A stretch of 64,000 nucleotides of DNA from contig JADJEQ010000010.1 of the NCBI GenBank assembly GCA_016709025.1, positions 177,721 through 241,720 of the forward strand, written 5' to 3'. A program made the position numbers and the translations under genes. This stretch comes from Bacteroidales bacterium (GTDB lineage Bacteria; Bacteroidota; Bacteroidia; Bacteroidales; Lentimicrobiaceae). The notes under the pieces were generated by a model that saw nothing but the letters and a program-made list of their open reading frames with translations, had not been told where the DNA came from and ran no database searches. Positions 7,761 through 22,700 of the stretch are shown piece after piece; the first letter of the stretch is position 1, and each line of letters begins with the position of its first letter.

Positions 7761-10700
7761 TCAACCAGCGGAGTTTCGCTGATGGTAAGGGGTTTTGTTG
7801 TCGGCTATCGGATCGGTACATGGTGCCAGCGGGTTAACAGTTAAGGTAAGGATGGCATAACCATTGGCAAGGTCACCGGCGCTCGGCAGGTAAGTAGGCA
7901 GAATGTTGCCTGCATTGATGATCATACCTGTTCCGAACGAAACGGTCCATTGCAGGCTTGCATAATTGGTTGCACTTGCTCCGGTAACCGGTGCCGGGCC
8001 GAAACAGATATTGGTGTCGGGACCTGCATCAACCGTAGCACCAGGGGTAATGCCCAGTACCATAAAGTCGGAGGCGTCGTTACAAGGTGCATTGCCGTAA
8101 GCATTGATGGTTAAGGTAACAGAACCTGCGGCGAGATCGGCTGCCGATGGTATATAGGTTGCATTTACTTCGGTTGGATTGGTAAATGAACCGGTTCCGG
8201 ATGTTGTCCAGAGTACATCTGAATAGAAGGCGGCGGTTGCTCCGGCAAGAATGAATGCATCACCATAACAGGTTGAAGCGTTGGGGCCTGCATTGGCAGT
8301 GGCCGTACGTTCAATGTTCAGAATCATAGCATCTGATGCAGCAATTGCACAAGGAGCCATTGGATTGGCAGTCAGTGTCAGAATGACCATACCGAGGTTA
8401 ACATCGGCTGTAGATGGAATATAGGTAGGGGTAAGCGTTCCATTGCCGACAAAGGTACCAGTTCCACTGGTTGACCAGTTAAGGGTTGAATAGTTACCGG
8501 CAGTGGCACCGCTGATAAGATATTGCGAACCTTCACAGATGGTTGCATCGGCTCCTGCATTGGCCAGTGCTTCAGCTACAAAGTATAATACAACTTCATC
8601 GCTGGAGTTCGTACATGGGCTATTGGCAAAACCTGTGAGGGTCAGTGTAACAGTTCCGGCAGCGATATCAGCAGGTGAAGGATTGTAAATTGTTATCAGG
8701 GTTGATGTGCTGGAGAATATACCTGTACCGCTGGTTGCCCAGAGAATGGCTGCACAATTGGCTGCTGTGGCATCGCTGACAGTGTAGGCATCAGGAGGAC
8801 AGATGGCAGCGTCGGTCCCGGCAAAAACAACCGGTGTGCGGGTAATGGTGAGCTGCATGGCATCGGTAATATTTCCGTTACATGGTGCGATCGGGGTTGC
8901 AATCAGGCTCAGTACTACGCCTCCGTTGGTGATATCGGCCATACTTGGGATATAGGTCGGGGTCAGGGTGTTGCCGTTCATGATAACGCCTGTACCTGTG
9001 CTTATCCAGCTGATTGACTGGTAGTTGCTTGCTGAAGCACCCGAAATGGTATATTGCATGCCTTCGCAGATGGTGGCATCCAGGCCGGCATTTACAATGG
9101 CCTGTTGGGTAAGAGTAATCACCACATTGTCGCTGACATTGGCACACGGTGCGTTTGCAAAACCGGTGAGTGTTAGTGTTACATTTCCGTTGGCAATATC
9201 GTTGGCGGAAGGTGTGTAGGTGGTAACCAGTGCATTCGGGGTAGAGAAAGTTCCCGTTCCGTTGCTGGTCCATTGCAGCATGCTGTAGAATGAAGCCGTT
9301 GCAGTTGAAGTTGTATAAGGTCCTGCAGGACACAATGCTATATCATCTCCGGCAAAAATCTGAGGTGTCCGGCTGATGGTGATGGTCATAGCGTCGGTTG
9401 CTGCATTTGCACATGGTGCATGTGGGGTAGCTGTCAGGCTGAGGATTACACTGCCGTTGTTGATGTCGGCTATACTCGGGATATAGGTCGGGGTAAGTGA
9501 ATTACCGTTCACAATGGTACCGGTACCCGTAGTTGCCCAGTTCAGCGACTGATAGTTTGATGCAGATGCTCCGGTTATATTTACCGTGTTGCCTTCGCAG
9601 ATCAGCATATCAGGACCTGCTGAAGCCAACGGCTCGTTTGAAAGAAGTAACACAATCTCATCACTAACACTTGTACATGGGCTGTTGGCGTAACCGGTAA
9701 GCGTAAGGGTAACAGTTCCGTTGGCTATATCGGCAACGCTTGGTGTGTAAGTTGTAACGGTTGTGGTGGTATTTGAGAAGGTTCCCGTTCCGTTGGTTGC
9801 CCATAACAGATTGCTGAAGAATGCAGCTGTTGCGGTGCTGGTCGTATAAGGACCGGCAGGGCAGAGGCTTACATCGGCTCCGGCAAAGATCTGCGGGCTG
9901 CGGGTAATGTTCAGCTGCATGGCATCTATGGCAGGAACTGCACAAGGAGCCAGCGGATTGGCCGTGAGTGTCAGCGTTACCCATCCGTTGGTGATGTCGG
10001 TGAGACCGGGGATGTAAGTCGGGCTCAATGTATTACCATTTACGATGGTTCCACTTCCTGAAGTAGACCAGAAAATTGACTGGTAACCCGTGGCAGTTCC
10101 GTTTAATATGATATTGCTGCCTTCGCAGATGGTCATATCGCTGCCGGCATTGGACGTGGGATCTTCAACAAGGATCAGTACGATATCGTCGCTGACCGAA
10201 ACACAAGGTGCGTTGGCGTAAGCTGTCAGGTTAAGGGTAACCGAACCGTTGCTGATGTCACCGGCACTCGGAGAGTAAACAGTTACCAGTGCGGTAGGAT
10301 CGGTGAAGGTCCCGGTACCGTTTGTTGTCCATTGCAGATGTGTGTAGTTGACGGCTGTTGCAGTCAGGGTTGTATACTGGTCAGGAGGGCAAACACTGGT
10401 GTCGTCACCGGCAAATACCTGTGGAGCCTGGTGAATGGTAACCATCATGGCATCGGTTGCAGGGTTTGCACAGGGTGCATAAGCGGTTGCGGTTAAAGTG
10501 AGTGATACAATTCCACTGTTGACGTCAAGTGCACTCGGAATATAGGTCGGGGTCAGGGTATTTCCGTTCAGGAACATGCCTGAGCCGGAGGTTGACCAGA
10601 AAATTGTCTGATATTCTGAAGCAGTGGCAGTCGTTATATTTATGTTAGCGCCTTCGCAGATGGTGAAATCAACACCTGCGTATGCTGCCGGAGCAGTGGT

Positions 10701-13700
10701 GAAGCTCAGCAGTATGGAGCTTTCGTCGGCCATGGTGCATGGGCCGTTACCGGTAGCTGAAAGGGTCAGAATTACACTTCCCGTTGAAAGATCTCCCGGT
10801 GAAGGAACATAAGTCGGATCGAGGTTACCGTTGTTTACAAAGAAACCCGAACCTGAGCTGGTCCATGTCAGAAGAGAATAATTGGTGGCTGTTGCACCAC
10901 TTACTGTGAAATTGTCACCTGCGCAGATGGTGGCATTTGAACCTGCATCGGCGGTTGGTGGCTGAACCACATCAACGGTGATGGTGTTTGAAGCAACAGA
11001 AGAACATCCGTTGGCATCGGTAACCGTTACAAAATAACTGCCAGCTGTGCTCACAATGATGTTGCGGGTTGATTGTCCGTTCGACCAGAAATAGGTCGCA
11101 TATCCAGCCGGAGCTGAAAGGGTTACTGTTTCACCTGAACAGATGGTCGTTGGACCTAGGGCTACAATAACCGGAGGTGTTGTGGGTGGGTAAACGTTTA
11201 CTGCGATGGCATTGGAAGGATCGCTGATGCATCCCAAAGCATCGGTTACCTGCACTGTATAACTACCTGAAGTGGTTACACTGATCGATTGGGTAATCTC
11301 ACCATTCGACCACAGATAAGCTGCATATCCTGCAGGAGCAGTTAAAACAACACTTCCACCGACACAGAAGTTAACCGGTCCATTGGCAACAATGGTTGGT
11401 GTGGGCGGCTGCATCACTGTTACGCTGACGGGTGCAGATGGCTGGCTTGAACAACCAATGGCATCGGTAACCACGACGGTATATGAACCAGAGGTAGTTA
11501 CGGTAATATTTTGTGTTGTGGCACCGTTCGACCATAGATAAGAAGCAAATCCTGCAGTTGCGGTCAATATAACACTACCGCCATGACAGAAGGTAGTGGG
11601 GCCCATGGCTGTGATAACCGGGGTAGCAGGATAAGGATTCACCAACACACTAACCGAAGCCGATGGCAAACTGCTGCAACCGGAAACATTGCTTACAATT
11701 ACAGAGAATACACCGCTGCTTGTTACAAGTATACTTTGGGTAGTCTCACCATTCGACCAGAGGTATGTAGCATATCCTGCCGGAGCTGATAGGGTTACAC
11801 TGCCACCTGCACAGAAGTTAACCGGACCGCTGGCTGCAATAACCGGAGTTGGTGGGGTTGGATTGATGGTTACAGCAATATCTGCAGATGGAAGACTGGT
11901 GCAGCCGAAGAGATCGGTTACAGTTACATTGTAAACACCTGCTGAATTGACTGTTATGCTGGTTGTTGTCTGACCAGTGTTCCACAGATAGGATGCGTAA
12001 CCAGCCGGAGCTGTTAAGGTTACACTTCCGCCCTGGCATAGATCGGTCGGTCCGCTGGCAATAACCACCGGTACAAACTGCATATGAACGTTAACGCTAA
12101 TCTGGTTCGAAGCCAGGCTGGCACATCCGGCAGCATCTGAAGCCACGACAGAATAAGTTCCGAACGTCGTTACTGTGATGTCCTGGGTAGTCATTCCATT
12201 CGACCACAGGTATGAGGCATAACCCGGGGTTGCTGAGAGTACAACACTTCCGCCTTCGCAGAATTCGATGGGTCCGCTGGCTGCGATAACAGGTGCTACC
12301 GGCATCGGGTTTACAGTGACAGCAAGGGTGGATGTAGTTCCGCTTCCACAGGCATTCTGCGGAATAACGGTTACATTTCCTGATAAAGCCGAAGTTGAGA
12401 AATCAACCGTAATCACATTGGTACCGGTTCCTGCAACAATGGTAGCTCCGGTCGGAACTGTCCACTGATAGGCGGTAGCGCCGGTTACCGGGTTGATTGA
12501 ATAAACCACACCGGTTGAGTTCTGGCAAAGCATTGCCGGGCCCATGATGATTCCGGGGTTGCCTGGTAATGGACTAACTGTTACAGGATAAGCTGCGGAT
12601 ACAGGACCGTTGCCACAGGCACTGGTAGCATTCACAAAGATACTGCCTGAAACGGCCGACATTGAGAAGTCAACCACGATGTTGGCAGTGTTGGCTCCGG
12701 CTACGATGGTTGCTCCTGAAGGCAGCACCCAGTTGTATCCGGTTGCGTATTGAACCGGGGATACCGAGTAACTTACTCCTGTCTGACCTGCGCATACATT
12801 CTGCGGACCACTGATGGTTCCGGGTACTACCGGTAATGAGCTTACCGAAAGGGTCATTACATCGCTGGCTGAACCAAAACATGGAGCAGCACCCTGAACG
12901 GTAAGGATCAGGTTGACTGAACCGGCAACGCGGTCAGCATTCGATGGCATATAGGTCGGTGAAAGCGAATTGGCATTGACCAGGGTTCCGCTTCCTGTTG
13001 AAATCCAGTTGATAGTCAGGTAACCTGATGCAGAGGCTCCTGTTACCGTGTAGTTTGTTCCAAAGCATACTTCAGCATCGGGACCGGCATTGGCAACCGG
13101 ACCATCAATAAAGTTCAGCATCATTTCATCTGAAACGTTGCCGGTACATGGGGCTGCTGAAATTACCGAAAGGGTAAGGATTACATTCCCGTTGATATAG
13201 TCCTGCGCACTTGGCACATAGGTCGGGGTGAGGGTATTGCCGCTGGTAATGGTTCCCGTTCCGGTTGTTGACCAGTTGATGGCAACATAACCGGTTGCAG
13301 TAGCTCCGCTAACCGTGAAGTTGCTTCCGTCGCAAACCTGTGCATCAGGTCCTGCATTGGCGGTGGCACCTGCATTGATGGTAAGCAGCATATTGTCCTG
13401 AACATTGAGGAAACATGGTGCAATTCCCTGAACATGCATGGTAAGGGTTACGAAACCAAGCGCCCTGTCACCTGCACTCGGGGTGTAGGTAGGATAAAGT
13501 GAAGTTTGATTTACGAAGGTACCTGTACCTGAAGTTGTCCAGTTAATGGTATTGTAATTGGTTGCTGATGAAGTAGATACGGTGAATGAATTTCCGCCGC
13601 AGGTGCTTGCATCAATACCGGCATTGGCCAGAACAGCCGAGCCGATGGTGAGTGTCATCTGATCAGCCATCTGAACATTACAAGGATTAACGCCTGTAAC

Positions 13701-16700
13701 TGTCATCGTAAGTACGACAGATCCGGCTGTGTTGTCACCGGCACTTGGGGTATACACCGGGTTCACCAGGGTACTGTTTGAGAAGAAACCTGTTCCGGAT
13801 GTTGTCCAGTTTACCGAGGTATAATTTGAGGCTGATGCATTGATCAATTGATAGGTGCTTCCGCAGCTTACAGCATCCGGACCGGCATTGGCAACCGGTA
13901 ATCCCTGAATGGTAAGAACCATGAAGTCGGATGCGATGGTGTTGCAAGGAGGTGCTCCCTGAAGGGTAAGGGTAAGATTGACCGAACCTGCAGTGATGTC
14001 ACCGGCACTTGGGAAATAAATAGGGTTGGTAGCAGTGGTACTGCTGAAGGTTCCGGACCCGCTGGTTGTCCAGGCAAGGGTAGCATAGCCACTTGCAACA
14101 GCGCTGCTGAGAGTAATGCTTTGTCCTTCACAAATGCTGATATCGGCACCTGCATTGGCATCCGGGCCTGGTTGCAGGTTGAGGATCATGGCATCGGTAA
14201 CTTCGCCGGTACATGGTGCAAGAGCAGTCACATGCAGGGTAAGGGTAACCTGACCGTTGATCACATCTCCCTGTGAAGGGGTGTAAACCGGGTTCAGTCC
14301 ATTGCTTCCTGCAAAGATGCCTGTTCCGTTGTGTGTCCAGTAAACACTGCTGTTATTGGAGGCTGTTGCTCCGGTAACCTGGAATGCAACGGTTCCGCAA
14401 CTGCTTGCATCGGGACCTGCATTGGCTATCGGCGACAGGTTGAAGGTAAGGGTCATCTGATCGGCAGCCGTGGTGTTACATGGTGCCAGGCTGGTAGCAG
14501 TCAGGGTGAGGATAACCGATCCCGAAGCCAGGTCAGCTGCACTTGGCATATAAACCGGATTCAGCATGGTGGTGTTCGAGAAGGTTCCGGTACCGGAGGT
14601 GCTCCAGGTCAGATTTGAATATTGTGCTGCGGTTGCATCGGCTATTGAATAGCTGTTGATTCCGCAAACGGCTGCATCGGCTCCTGCAAATACGGTTGGA
14701 ACCGGGGCAAACGAAAGTACCATCTGATCCGAAGTGCCTGTTGTACATGGGCTGTTGCCGCTTGCAGTGAGGGTTAGGGTTACACTTCCGGCAGTGATGT
14801 CAGCTATGCTGGCTACATATGTCGGGTTGATCGAATTCGGATTGATAAAGGTTCCGGTACCGGTCGTGCTCCAGGTTAATGTATTGTAAAGTGAAGCAGA
14901 GGCTGTGGTGATCGGGAAATTGTTGCTGCAACTGGTGGCATCAGGACCTGCATTTACGATCGGCAGGCGGGTGATGGTCAGAATCATGAGGTCGGTTGCA
15001 GGAGCATTGCAAGGTGCATTGGCAAATGCAGTAAGGGTAATGGTAACACCACCGGCAGCGATGTCTGCAGCAGATGGGTTGTAAGTCGGAGTAAGGGTTG
15101 ATCCGTTGGTGAATGAACCGGTTCCGTTGCTGCTCCAGGTAAAGAGTGAGCTGTTGGAAACACTGCCTGCAAGCGTATAATTGCTTCCTTCGCAAACAGA
15201 AGCATCGGCACCGGCACTGGCTGTGGCACTTCTGACAATGGTCAGTGTCATCTGATCGGTTGCTGCATTGTTGCAGGGTGATGAAGCGGTTGCTGTTAAG
15301 GTTAATACAACTGATCCATTTGCGATATCGGTAACACTGGGTGTATAAACCGGGTTGAGGGTATTCTGGCTGGCAAAGGTTCCTGAACCTGAAGTTGTCC
15401 AGTTAAGGGTGTTGTAGTTGGTTGCCGAAGCTGATACGACCATAAAGGTTGAACCCTGGCAAACACTGGCGTCTGTTCCTGCGTTGGCAGTCGGTTCATT
15501 CATAAGGGTAAGGGTCATGGCATCGGTTACCAGCTGGGTACATGGCGACTGGCTGAAAACCTCAAGCGTAATCACCACTGAACCTGCTGTAAAATCGGCA
15601 GCACTGGGTTGATAGGTCGGGGTAAGGGTGGTCTGGTTGACAAAGGTGCCTGTTCCACTGGTAGCCCAGTTAAATGAACTGTAATGTGTAGCGGTGGCTC
15701 CTGTAATCAGGAAAGTCGGGCTGCAGCTGACTCCGTCGATACCGGCATAAGCTGTGGCTACCGGAGCAATGGTCAGGGTCAGGTTGTCGCTGACAAGTGC
15801 TGAGCAAGGTGCAACCGGGGTTGCAGTCAGGGTAAGGGTTACGGTTCCGGCAAGAATATCGGAAGCACTCGGTGTGTAAACCGGGTTCAGGATATGATCG
15901 TTGCTGAATGTACCGGAACCTGAAGTTGACCAGGTGATCAGCGATGCATTGGTAGCATTGGCTCCGTTAATAGTGAAAGTTGAACCCGCACAGATGGCAC
16001 CGTCGTTGCCGGCGTTGACAACCGCTCCCTGGTTCAGGATCAGGCGCATAACATCCGATGCACTTCCTGTGCATGGAGTGGTTGCCTGGGCTGTAAGGGT
16101 GAGATCAACAAACCCGTTTGTCAGGTCGGTTGCACTTGGTACGTAAGTCGGGCTGAGTGTGGTGGCATTGGATAAAGTGCCTGTTCCGGCTGAAGTCCAC
16201 AACAATGTACTGTAGTTTGAAGCGGTAGCACCATTGATGGTGATTACTGCGTCACATGAATTCAGGTCTGAACCTGCATTCACCAATGGCAGGGTATTGA
16301 AATCAAGGGTCATCATATCGCTGACACTACCGGCACAAACACCGGCAGCAGTAGCTGAGATAGTGAGGACTACCGAACCGTTGGCGATATCGGCGGCACT
16401 TGGGTTATAGGTAGCATTAACGATTGCCGGGTTGGTGAATGAACCACTTCCGGAGGTTGTCCACATAAGTGAAGCATAGTCTGATGCCGAAGCAAGTGAA
16501 AGGGTATAGCTGAAGCCTTCGCAGATAGCGTCGTCGGCACCTGCGTCTACGGCTGCCATCGGATCGATGGTCAGATCCATCTGGTCACTTACCAGGGCAT
16601 TGCATGAACCGGTTCCCTGTACTGAAAGGGTAATGGTTACCAGGCCGTTTGCAATGTCTGCAGGGCTTGGAGTGTAGGTTGGTGTTAAAGTATTGCTGTT

Positions 16701-19700
16701 GAGGAAACTTCCTGTACCATTCGAGGTCCATGTAAATGTTAAACCTGTGGTGGCAGAAGCGCCTGAAATGGTATATTGTTGTCCTTCGCAGATGGTGGCA
16801 TCTGAACCTGCATTGGCCTCTGGCATCGGGCTGATGGTAAGTACCATATAATCGCTAACCGGAATACTGCAAGGGGCTGCTGAAAGGGCTGAAAGGGTCA
16901 GGGTAACGGTTCCGGCTGTGATATCGGCTGCACCTGGCGTATAAGTCGGAGTAAGTGTATTCGGGTTGAGCAGACTTCCGGTTCCGTTTGAGGTCCATAC
17001 AATGCTGCTGTAGTTGGTTGCAGAAGCTGTTGAAACTGTATAACTGTCAGTTTCGCAGATGTTGGCATCTGTTCCTGCGTTCACAGTTGCGGCCGGTATC
17101 AGGGTCAGGATCATGGCATCGGTTGCAGGTGCAGCACATGGGCTGACTGCTGTTCCGGTGAGGGTTAAGGTTACCGATCCGCTGATAAAGTCGGCCAGGC
17201 TCGGGGTGTAGGTTGGGGTAAGTGTTCCGTTGCCCGAGAAACTTCCCGTTCCGGAAGTTGTCCAGTTAAGGGTTGCTGTTCCTGATGCTGAAGCTGAACT
17301 TACCGTGAAGGTATTGCCCTGGCACAGGGTTTCATCGGTACCTGCATTTACCTGCGGGGCAGGGGTAATGCTGATTACCTTGATTGATGAAGCTGTTCCG
17401 TTGCATGGGGCAGTTCCGAAGGCAGTCAGGGTAAGATTTACTGAACCTGCAATCAGATCGCCTGCACTTGGGGTATAGGTCGGAGTTAAGGTATTGGGGT
17501 TTGACAGAACGCCTGTTCCGCTTGCTGTCCAGTTTACAGAAGCATAATTCTGTGCGCTGGCATCGGCAACAATAACCACCTGGCCTTCACAAACGGTAAC
17601 ATCTGCTCCGGCGTCAGCCAGAACCGGTTCGGCAAAAGTAAGCACCATGTCATCGCTGAATATTGCACATGGCGGATTGCCTTGAGCAGTCAGGGTGAGG
17701 GTTACGAAACCTGTAAGCAGATCGGCAACGCCAGGGGTGTAAGTCGGGGTAAGTGTATTTCCAAGGGTAAATGAACCGGTACCAGAGGTCGACCAGTCAA
17801 GACTGAGGTAATTGGATGCAGTGGCGGTTGAAACCGTGAAAGTTGAGCCTTCGCAGATGGATTCATCGGCACCGGCATTGGTTACCGGACCTTCTTTGAA
17901 CATCAGGATCATAAAGTCGCTGACAGTTCCGTTGCAAGGCGCGGTGGCATTGGCTGTGAGGGTAAGAATAACCTGTGTGGCCAGCAGATCGGCAGCACTT
18001 GGTGTATAAACTGCATGCAACAGGGCCGGGTTATTGAACGAACCGCTTCCGGATGTCGTCCAGGTAACAGCAGATTGGAACTGTGCGGTTGAGAGGCTTA
18101 AAGGATAGCTGTTTCCGAAACAGATTTCTGCATCAGGTCCGGCGTTTACAACCGGCATGGCACTGATGGTCAGGATTTTTGTATCGTTTACATCACCGCA
18201 TGGACTGATTCCGTAGCTGGTGAGCATCATGGTTACTGAACCGGCCAGCGCATCGGCTGCCGATGGGGTATAGGTTGGATTGAGAGAGTTTCCGTTTACA
18301 AGAACACCGGTTCCGTCGGTTGTCCAGTTAATGGCTGAATAATTCGTTGCCGTAGCATCAAATACAGTGTAGGTATCACCTTCACAAACGGTAGCATCAG
18401 CGCCTGCATCAGCAGTAGCCTCAGGCTGTAGTGTCAGAACAAAAGAGTCGGAAGGATGTGTTGTGCATGGAGCGGGACTGGTAGCTGTAAGGGTAAGGGT
18501 TACATTTCCGGCCAGCAGATCGGCTGCACTTGGCATATACATTGGATTCAGTAAAGAAGCATCGGAGAATACACCGCTGCCTGAAGTGGTCCATGAAAGA
18601 CTGATCTGATTCGAAGCAGAAGCTCCGGTAATATTGAATCCGGCAAGTCCGCAACTGGTTGCGTCAACGCCTGCATCAACAGTAGCAAGCGGGCTTACTG
18701 TTACAAGTTTGGTGTCGCTGATGGTTTGGCTGCAGGCGGCCATGCTGCCGGCAGACAAAGTGAGAATAACACTTCCGTTGGTAACATCCTCAGGACTTGG
18801 GAAATAAGTCGGACTTAAGGTGTTGCCATTGTTAAATGTACCTGTTCCAGAGGTTGTCCAGTTAACAGTTGTATAATCGGTTGCGGTAGCATCAAGGATA
18901 ATAAGTCCGGTTCCTTCGCAAACCGAAGCATCGGCACCAGCATCAACTGTTGCAACCGGGTTGACTGTGAGAATAAATGAATCGCTGCTTTGAGCAGTAC
19001 ACGGTGATTTTGGCTGGGCGGTGAGGGTTAATATTACACTGCCTGAAGCAATATCTGCAGAACCAGGAGTGTAGGTAGGGCTCAGGGTAGTGGCATCAAC
19101 AAAGGTGCCGTTTCCGCTGGTTGTCCACAATACGGTAGAATAGTCGGTTGCAGAAGCTCCGCTAACCAAATAACTTTCATCTTCACAAATAGCATCATCA
19201 GATCCGGCATCGGCCTGTGGACCTGGTTGAATAGTCAGCACGAGAAAATCACTAACCGGAGCTACACATGGAGCCTGGCTGACAGCCGTCAGGGTCAGGA
19301 TGACTGAACCATTGGCAATGTCGGCAGCGCTTGGGGTGTAACCGGTTACCAGCAATGCGGCGTTGGCAAAGGTTCCGGTTCCGTTGGTTGACCATAACAA
19401 TGAAGTGTTATTGGTAACTGAAGCACCTGAAGTCGTGTAAACATCGCTTTCGCAGATGGTTACGCTTGGGCCTGCTTCAACCACAGCCTGTGGGGTGATG
19501 GTAAGGATCATGTTGTCGGTTACCGTTTGGGTGCAGGGAACAATGCTGTTGGCTGTCAGTGTGAGGGTAACCCATCCCAGGGCAATGTCAGCCGGGCTTG
19601 GAGTATAAGTCGGGGTAAGGGTGTTGGAATTGATAAAGGCACCGCTTCCTGAACTTGTCCATAATATTGTTGAATAATTGACTGCTGTTGCAGTATTGGG

Positions 19701-22700
19701 TGTAAAGGTTGATCCCTGGCAAATGGTTGCATCAGCCCCTGCAGAAATGGCTGTGATCGGGCGGATGGTGATCACCATCTGGTCAACTGCATTAACAGCA
19801 CATGGCGTATTGGCTGATGCGGTAAGGGTAAGAACAACCGAGCCTGCAAGAATATCGGCAGCACTTGGCATATAAGTCGGGGTAATGGTATTTGCGTTTA
19901 ACAGGGTTCCTGAACTTCCGCTCGATACCCAATGCAGGGTATTGTAGTTGGCGGCCGAAGCATTGGTAAGGGTGAATGAACCTACGCAGATGGTTTCATC
20001 AATTCCGGCATCGGCAGTTGGCATGGGCTCAATGGTGAGTACCATTCCGTCGGTTACCTGTCCTGTGCATGGCAACAATCCGTTGACGGTAAGGGTAAGG
20101 TTTACACTTCCGTTGATGATGTCGGCAGGGCTTGGTGTGTAAATAGGGTGAAGGCTGACATTGTTTGAGAACCAACCTGAACCCGATGAACTCCAGGCAA
20201 GGCTGCTGTAATCCATGGCAATGGCGCCTGAGAGCAGGTATGTACCTGATTCACAAATAGCTGCATCTGTACCGGCACTGATGGTTGGCATCGGGTCAAT
20301 GGTGAGCAGCATGGCATCGCTTACTGAACCACTGCATGGAAGCAGACTGGTTGCATTCAGGTATAGCAACACTGAACGGGCTGCTATATCAGCAGGACCG
20401 GGCGTGTAAGTCGGATTGATTGAATTGTGATTCGAGAAGCTGCCATCTCCCATGGTAGTCCATGTAATAGCTGAATAATCTGAAGCACTTGCATCAAAAA
20501 TATAATATTGATCTGTTTCACAGATTTCACCATCGGAACCGGCATCTACTACCGGGGGCTGGCTGATCTGAAGAACCATGGCATCGGTAGCGACAGTGGT
20601 GCAAGGTGTAACACCCTGGCCGGTAACGTTTAGAATCACCGTCCCGTTTGAAATATCCTGTGCACTGGGTGTGTAAACCGGGTTAACAAGGGTTGGGTCA
20701 GAGAAGGTTCCGCTTCCGGATGTTGTCCAGAATACAGATGAAACAGAAGTAGCTGTTGCATTGATCAGGATTACATTCGAACCGACACAAATCTGGATGT
20801 CCGGACCGGCATTGACAACCGGTTCAGGAACCACGGTCAGCATCATCTGGTCTGTGGCATTGCCGGTACATGGGTTAATTCCGTATGCTGTCAGGGTAAG
20901 AATGGCGAAGCCGAGCGATCCGTCGATGGTGCCCGGGATATAGGTTGGGTAAAGGGTGTTGGCAGCAATCAGCACACCATCTCCTGAGGTTGACCATGCC
21001 AGTGAAGAATATTGGCTGGCGTTTGATCCGACAATGGTATGGGTCTGGTTGGCGCAGATAATTTCATCATTTCCTGCAAAAGCGGTGGGCTCACGGGTAA
21101 TGGTAATTTCCATTAAGTCAACATCGGTTGCAATACAGGGTGCTGTAGCAACAACGGTCATCGTTAATTCAACCGAGCCAATCATAATATCGGCTGCTGA
21201 AGGAAGGTAGGTCGGGGTTAACGAAGTCGGGTTCATCAGGGTTCCGCTTCCGCTGCTGGCCCACAATACGCTTGAAGCATTGGTGGCACTGGCATTGTTA
21301 ATGGTATAACTGTTTCCTTCGCAGATGGCTGCATCGGTTCCTGCATTGGCAACCGGATTCTGCCTGATGGCAAGGGTCATGTCGCTTGTTTGTGGCAGAC
21401 ATGGCGGGTTGTTCAGAGTCAGTGTAAGCGTTACGGCTCCATTGGCGATATCGGCAAGACTTGGGGTATAAATCGGGTTTAAGGTATTCATGTTGTTGAA
21501 GTTACCTGAACCGCTGGTGCTCCATGCCAGGCTGGTATAATTGCTGGCTGTGGCATTGATCAGTTCATAGGTATCTCCTTCGCAAATGGTTGCATTCGGT
21601 CCGGCGTAAGCCAGTGGTGATGGGTTGATGTTGAAAATAACATTATCGGAAACTACATCGGTACACGGAGGTAGTGAAGTAGCCGAAAGGGTCAGGGTAA
21701 CCAGTCCGTTGATAAGATCACCGGGACCAGGTGTGTAAATCGGATTTAATACAGTGGGATTGATAAATACGCCATCACCGTTGGAGGTCCACATCAGGGT
21801 GTTGTAATTGGTTGCGGTTGCACCGGTTACATTGTGCGGGCCTTCGCAGATGGTGATGTCGTTTCCGGCAAAAACAACCGGTATCTGGTTAACTGTTACC
21901 AGTATGGCGCTGGTTACCGGAGCTACACACGGGGCATTCCCGGTGGCGGTCAGCGTAAGGGTTACCATTCCGTTGGCAACGTCTGCTGCACTCGGTGTGT
22001 AGGTCGGGTTTATCTGACTGGCATTCACAAAAGTGCCTGTACCGGAGCTAGTCCAGTTAAGGCTTGAATAATACTGTGCACTTGCACCAGGGACCATAAA
22101 ACTATTATCGCCGCATACTGAGAAGTTTACACCGGCACTGATAATCGGGGTCGGGGTGATTGCAATCTGCATCATGTCGGTAGCTGCGACTGCGCAGGGT
22201 AATGTTCCGTTAGCTGTTAAGGTGAGGGTAACACTTCCTGCCAATGCATCGTTGTGCGAAGGCAGGTAGGTTGGGGTAAGTGTGTTGGCATTGGAAAGCG
22301 TACCGGTGCCGGTAGTTGTCCAGTTAATGGTTGAATAGTTGGTTGCTGAGGCCGAACTAACGATGAAAGCGGTTGTTTCGCAGGTGGCTCCGTCAAGTCC
22401 TGCAGCTGCAGTCGGGGTATCGATGACGTTTAGAATCATATTGTCAGTTACAGGAACTGAACAGGGTGATATTCCGTTAACGGTCATGGTAAGCGTTACA
22501 ATTCCGCTTAAAAGATCACTGGCTCCGGGAATATAGGTTGCATTCAGGATTGCAGCATTTACAAAAGAACCTGAACCACTGGTGCTCCACATCAATGATG
22601 AATAATTGGATGCACTGGCTCCGGTAACGGTGTATGGGTTTATTCCACAGGTGCTGCCATCGGCTCCGGCATTGGCCTGGGGATTCCTTGTTATTGAAAG

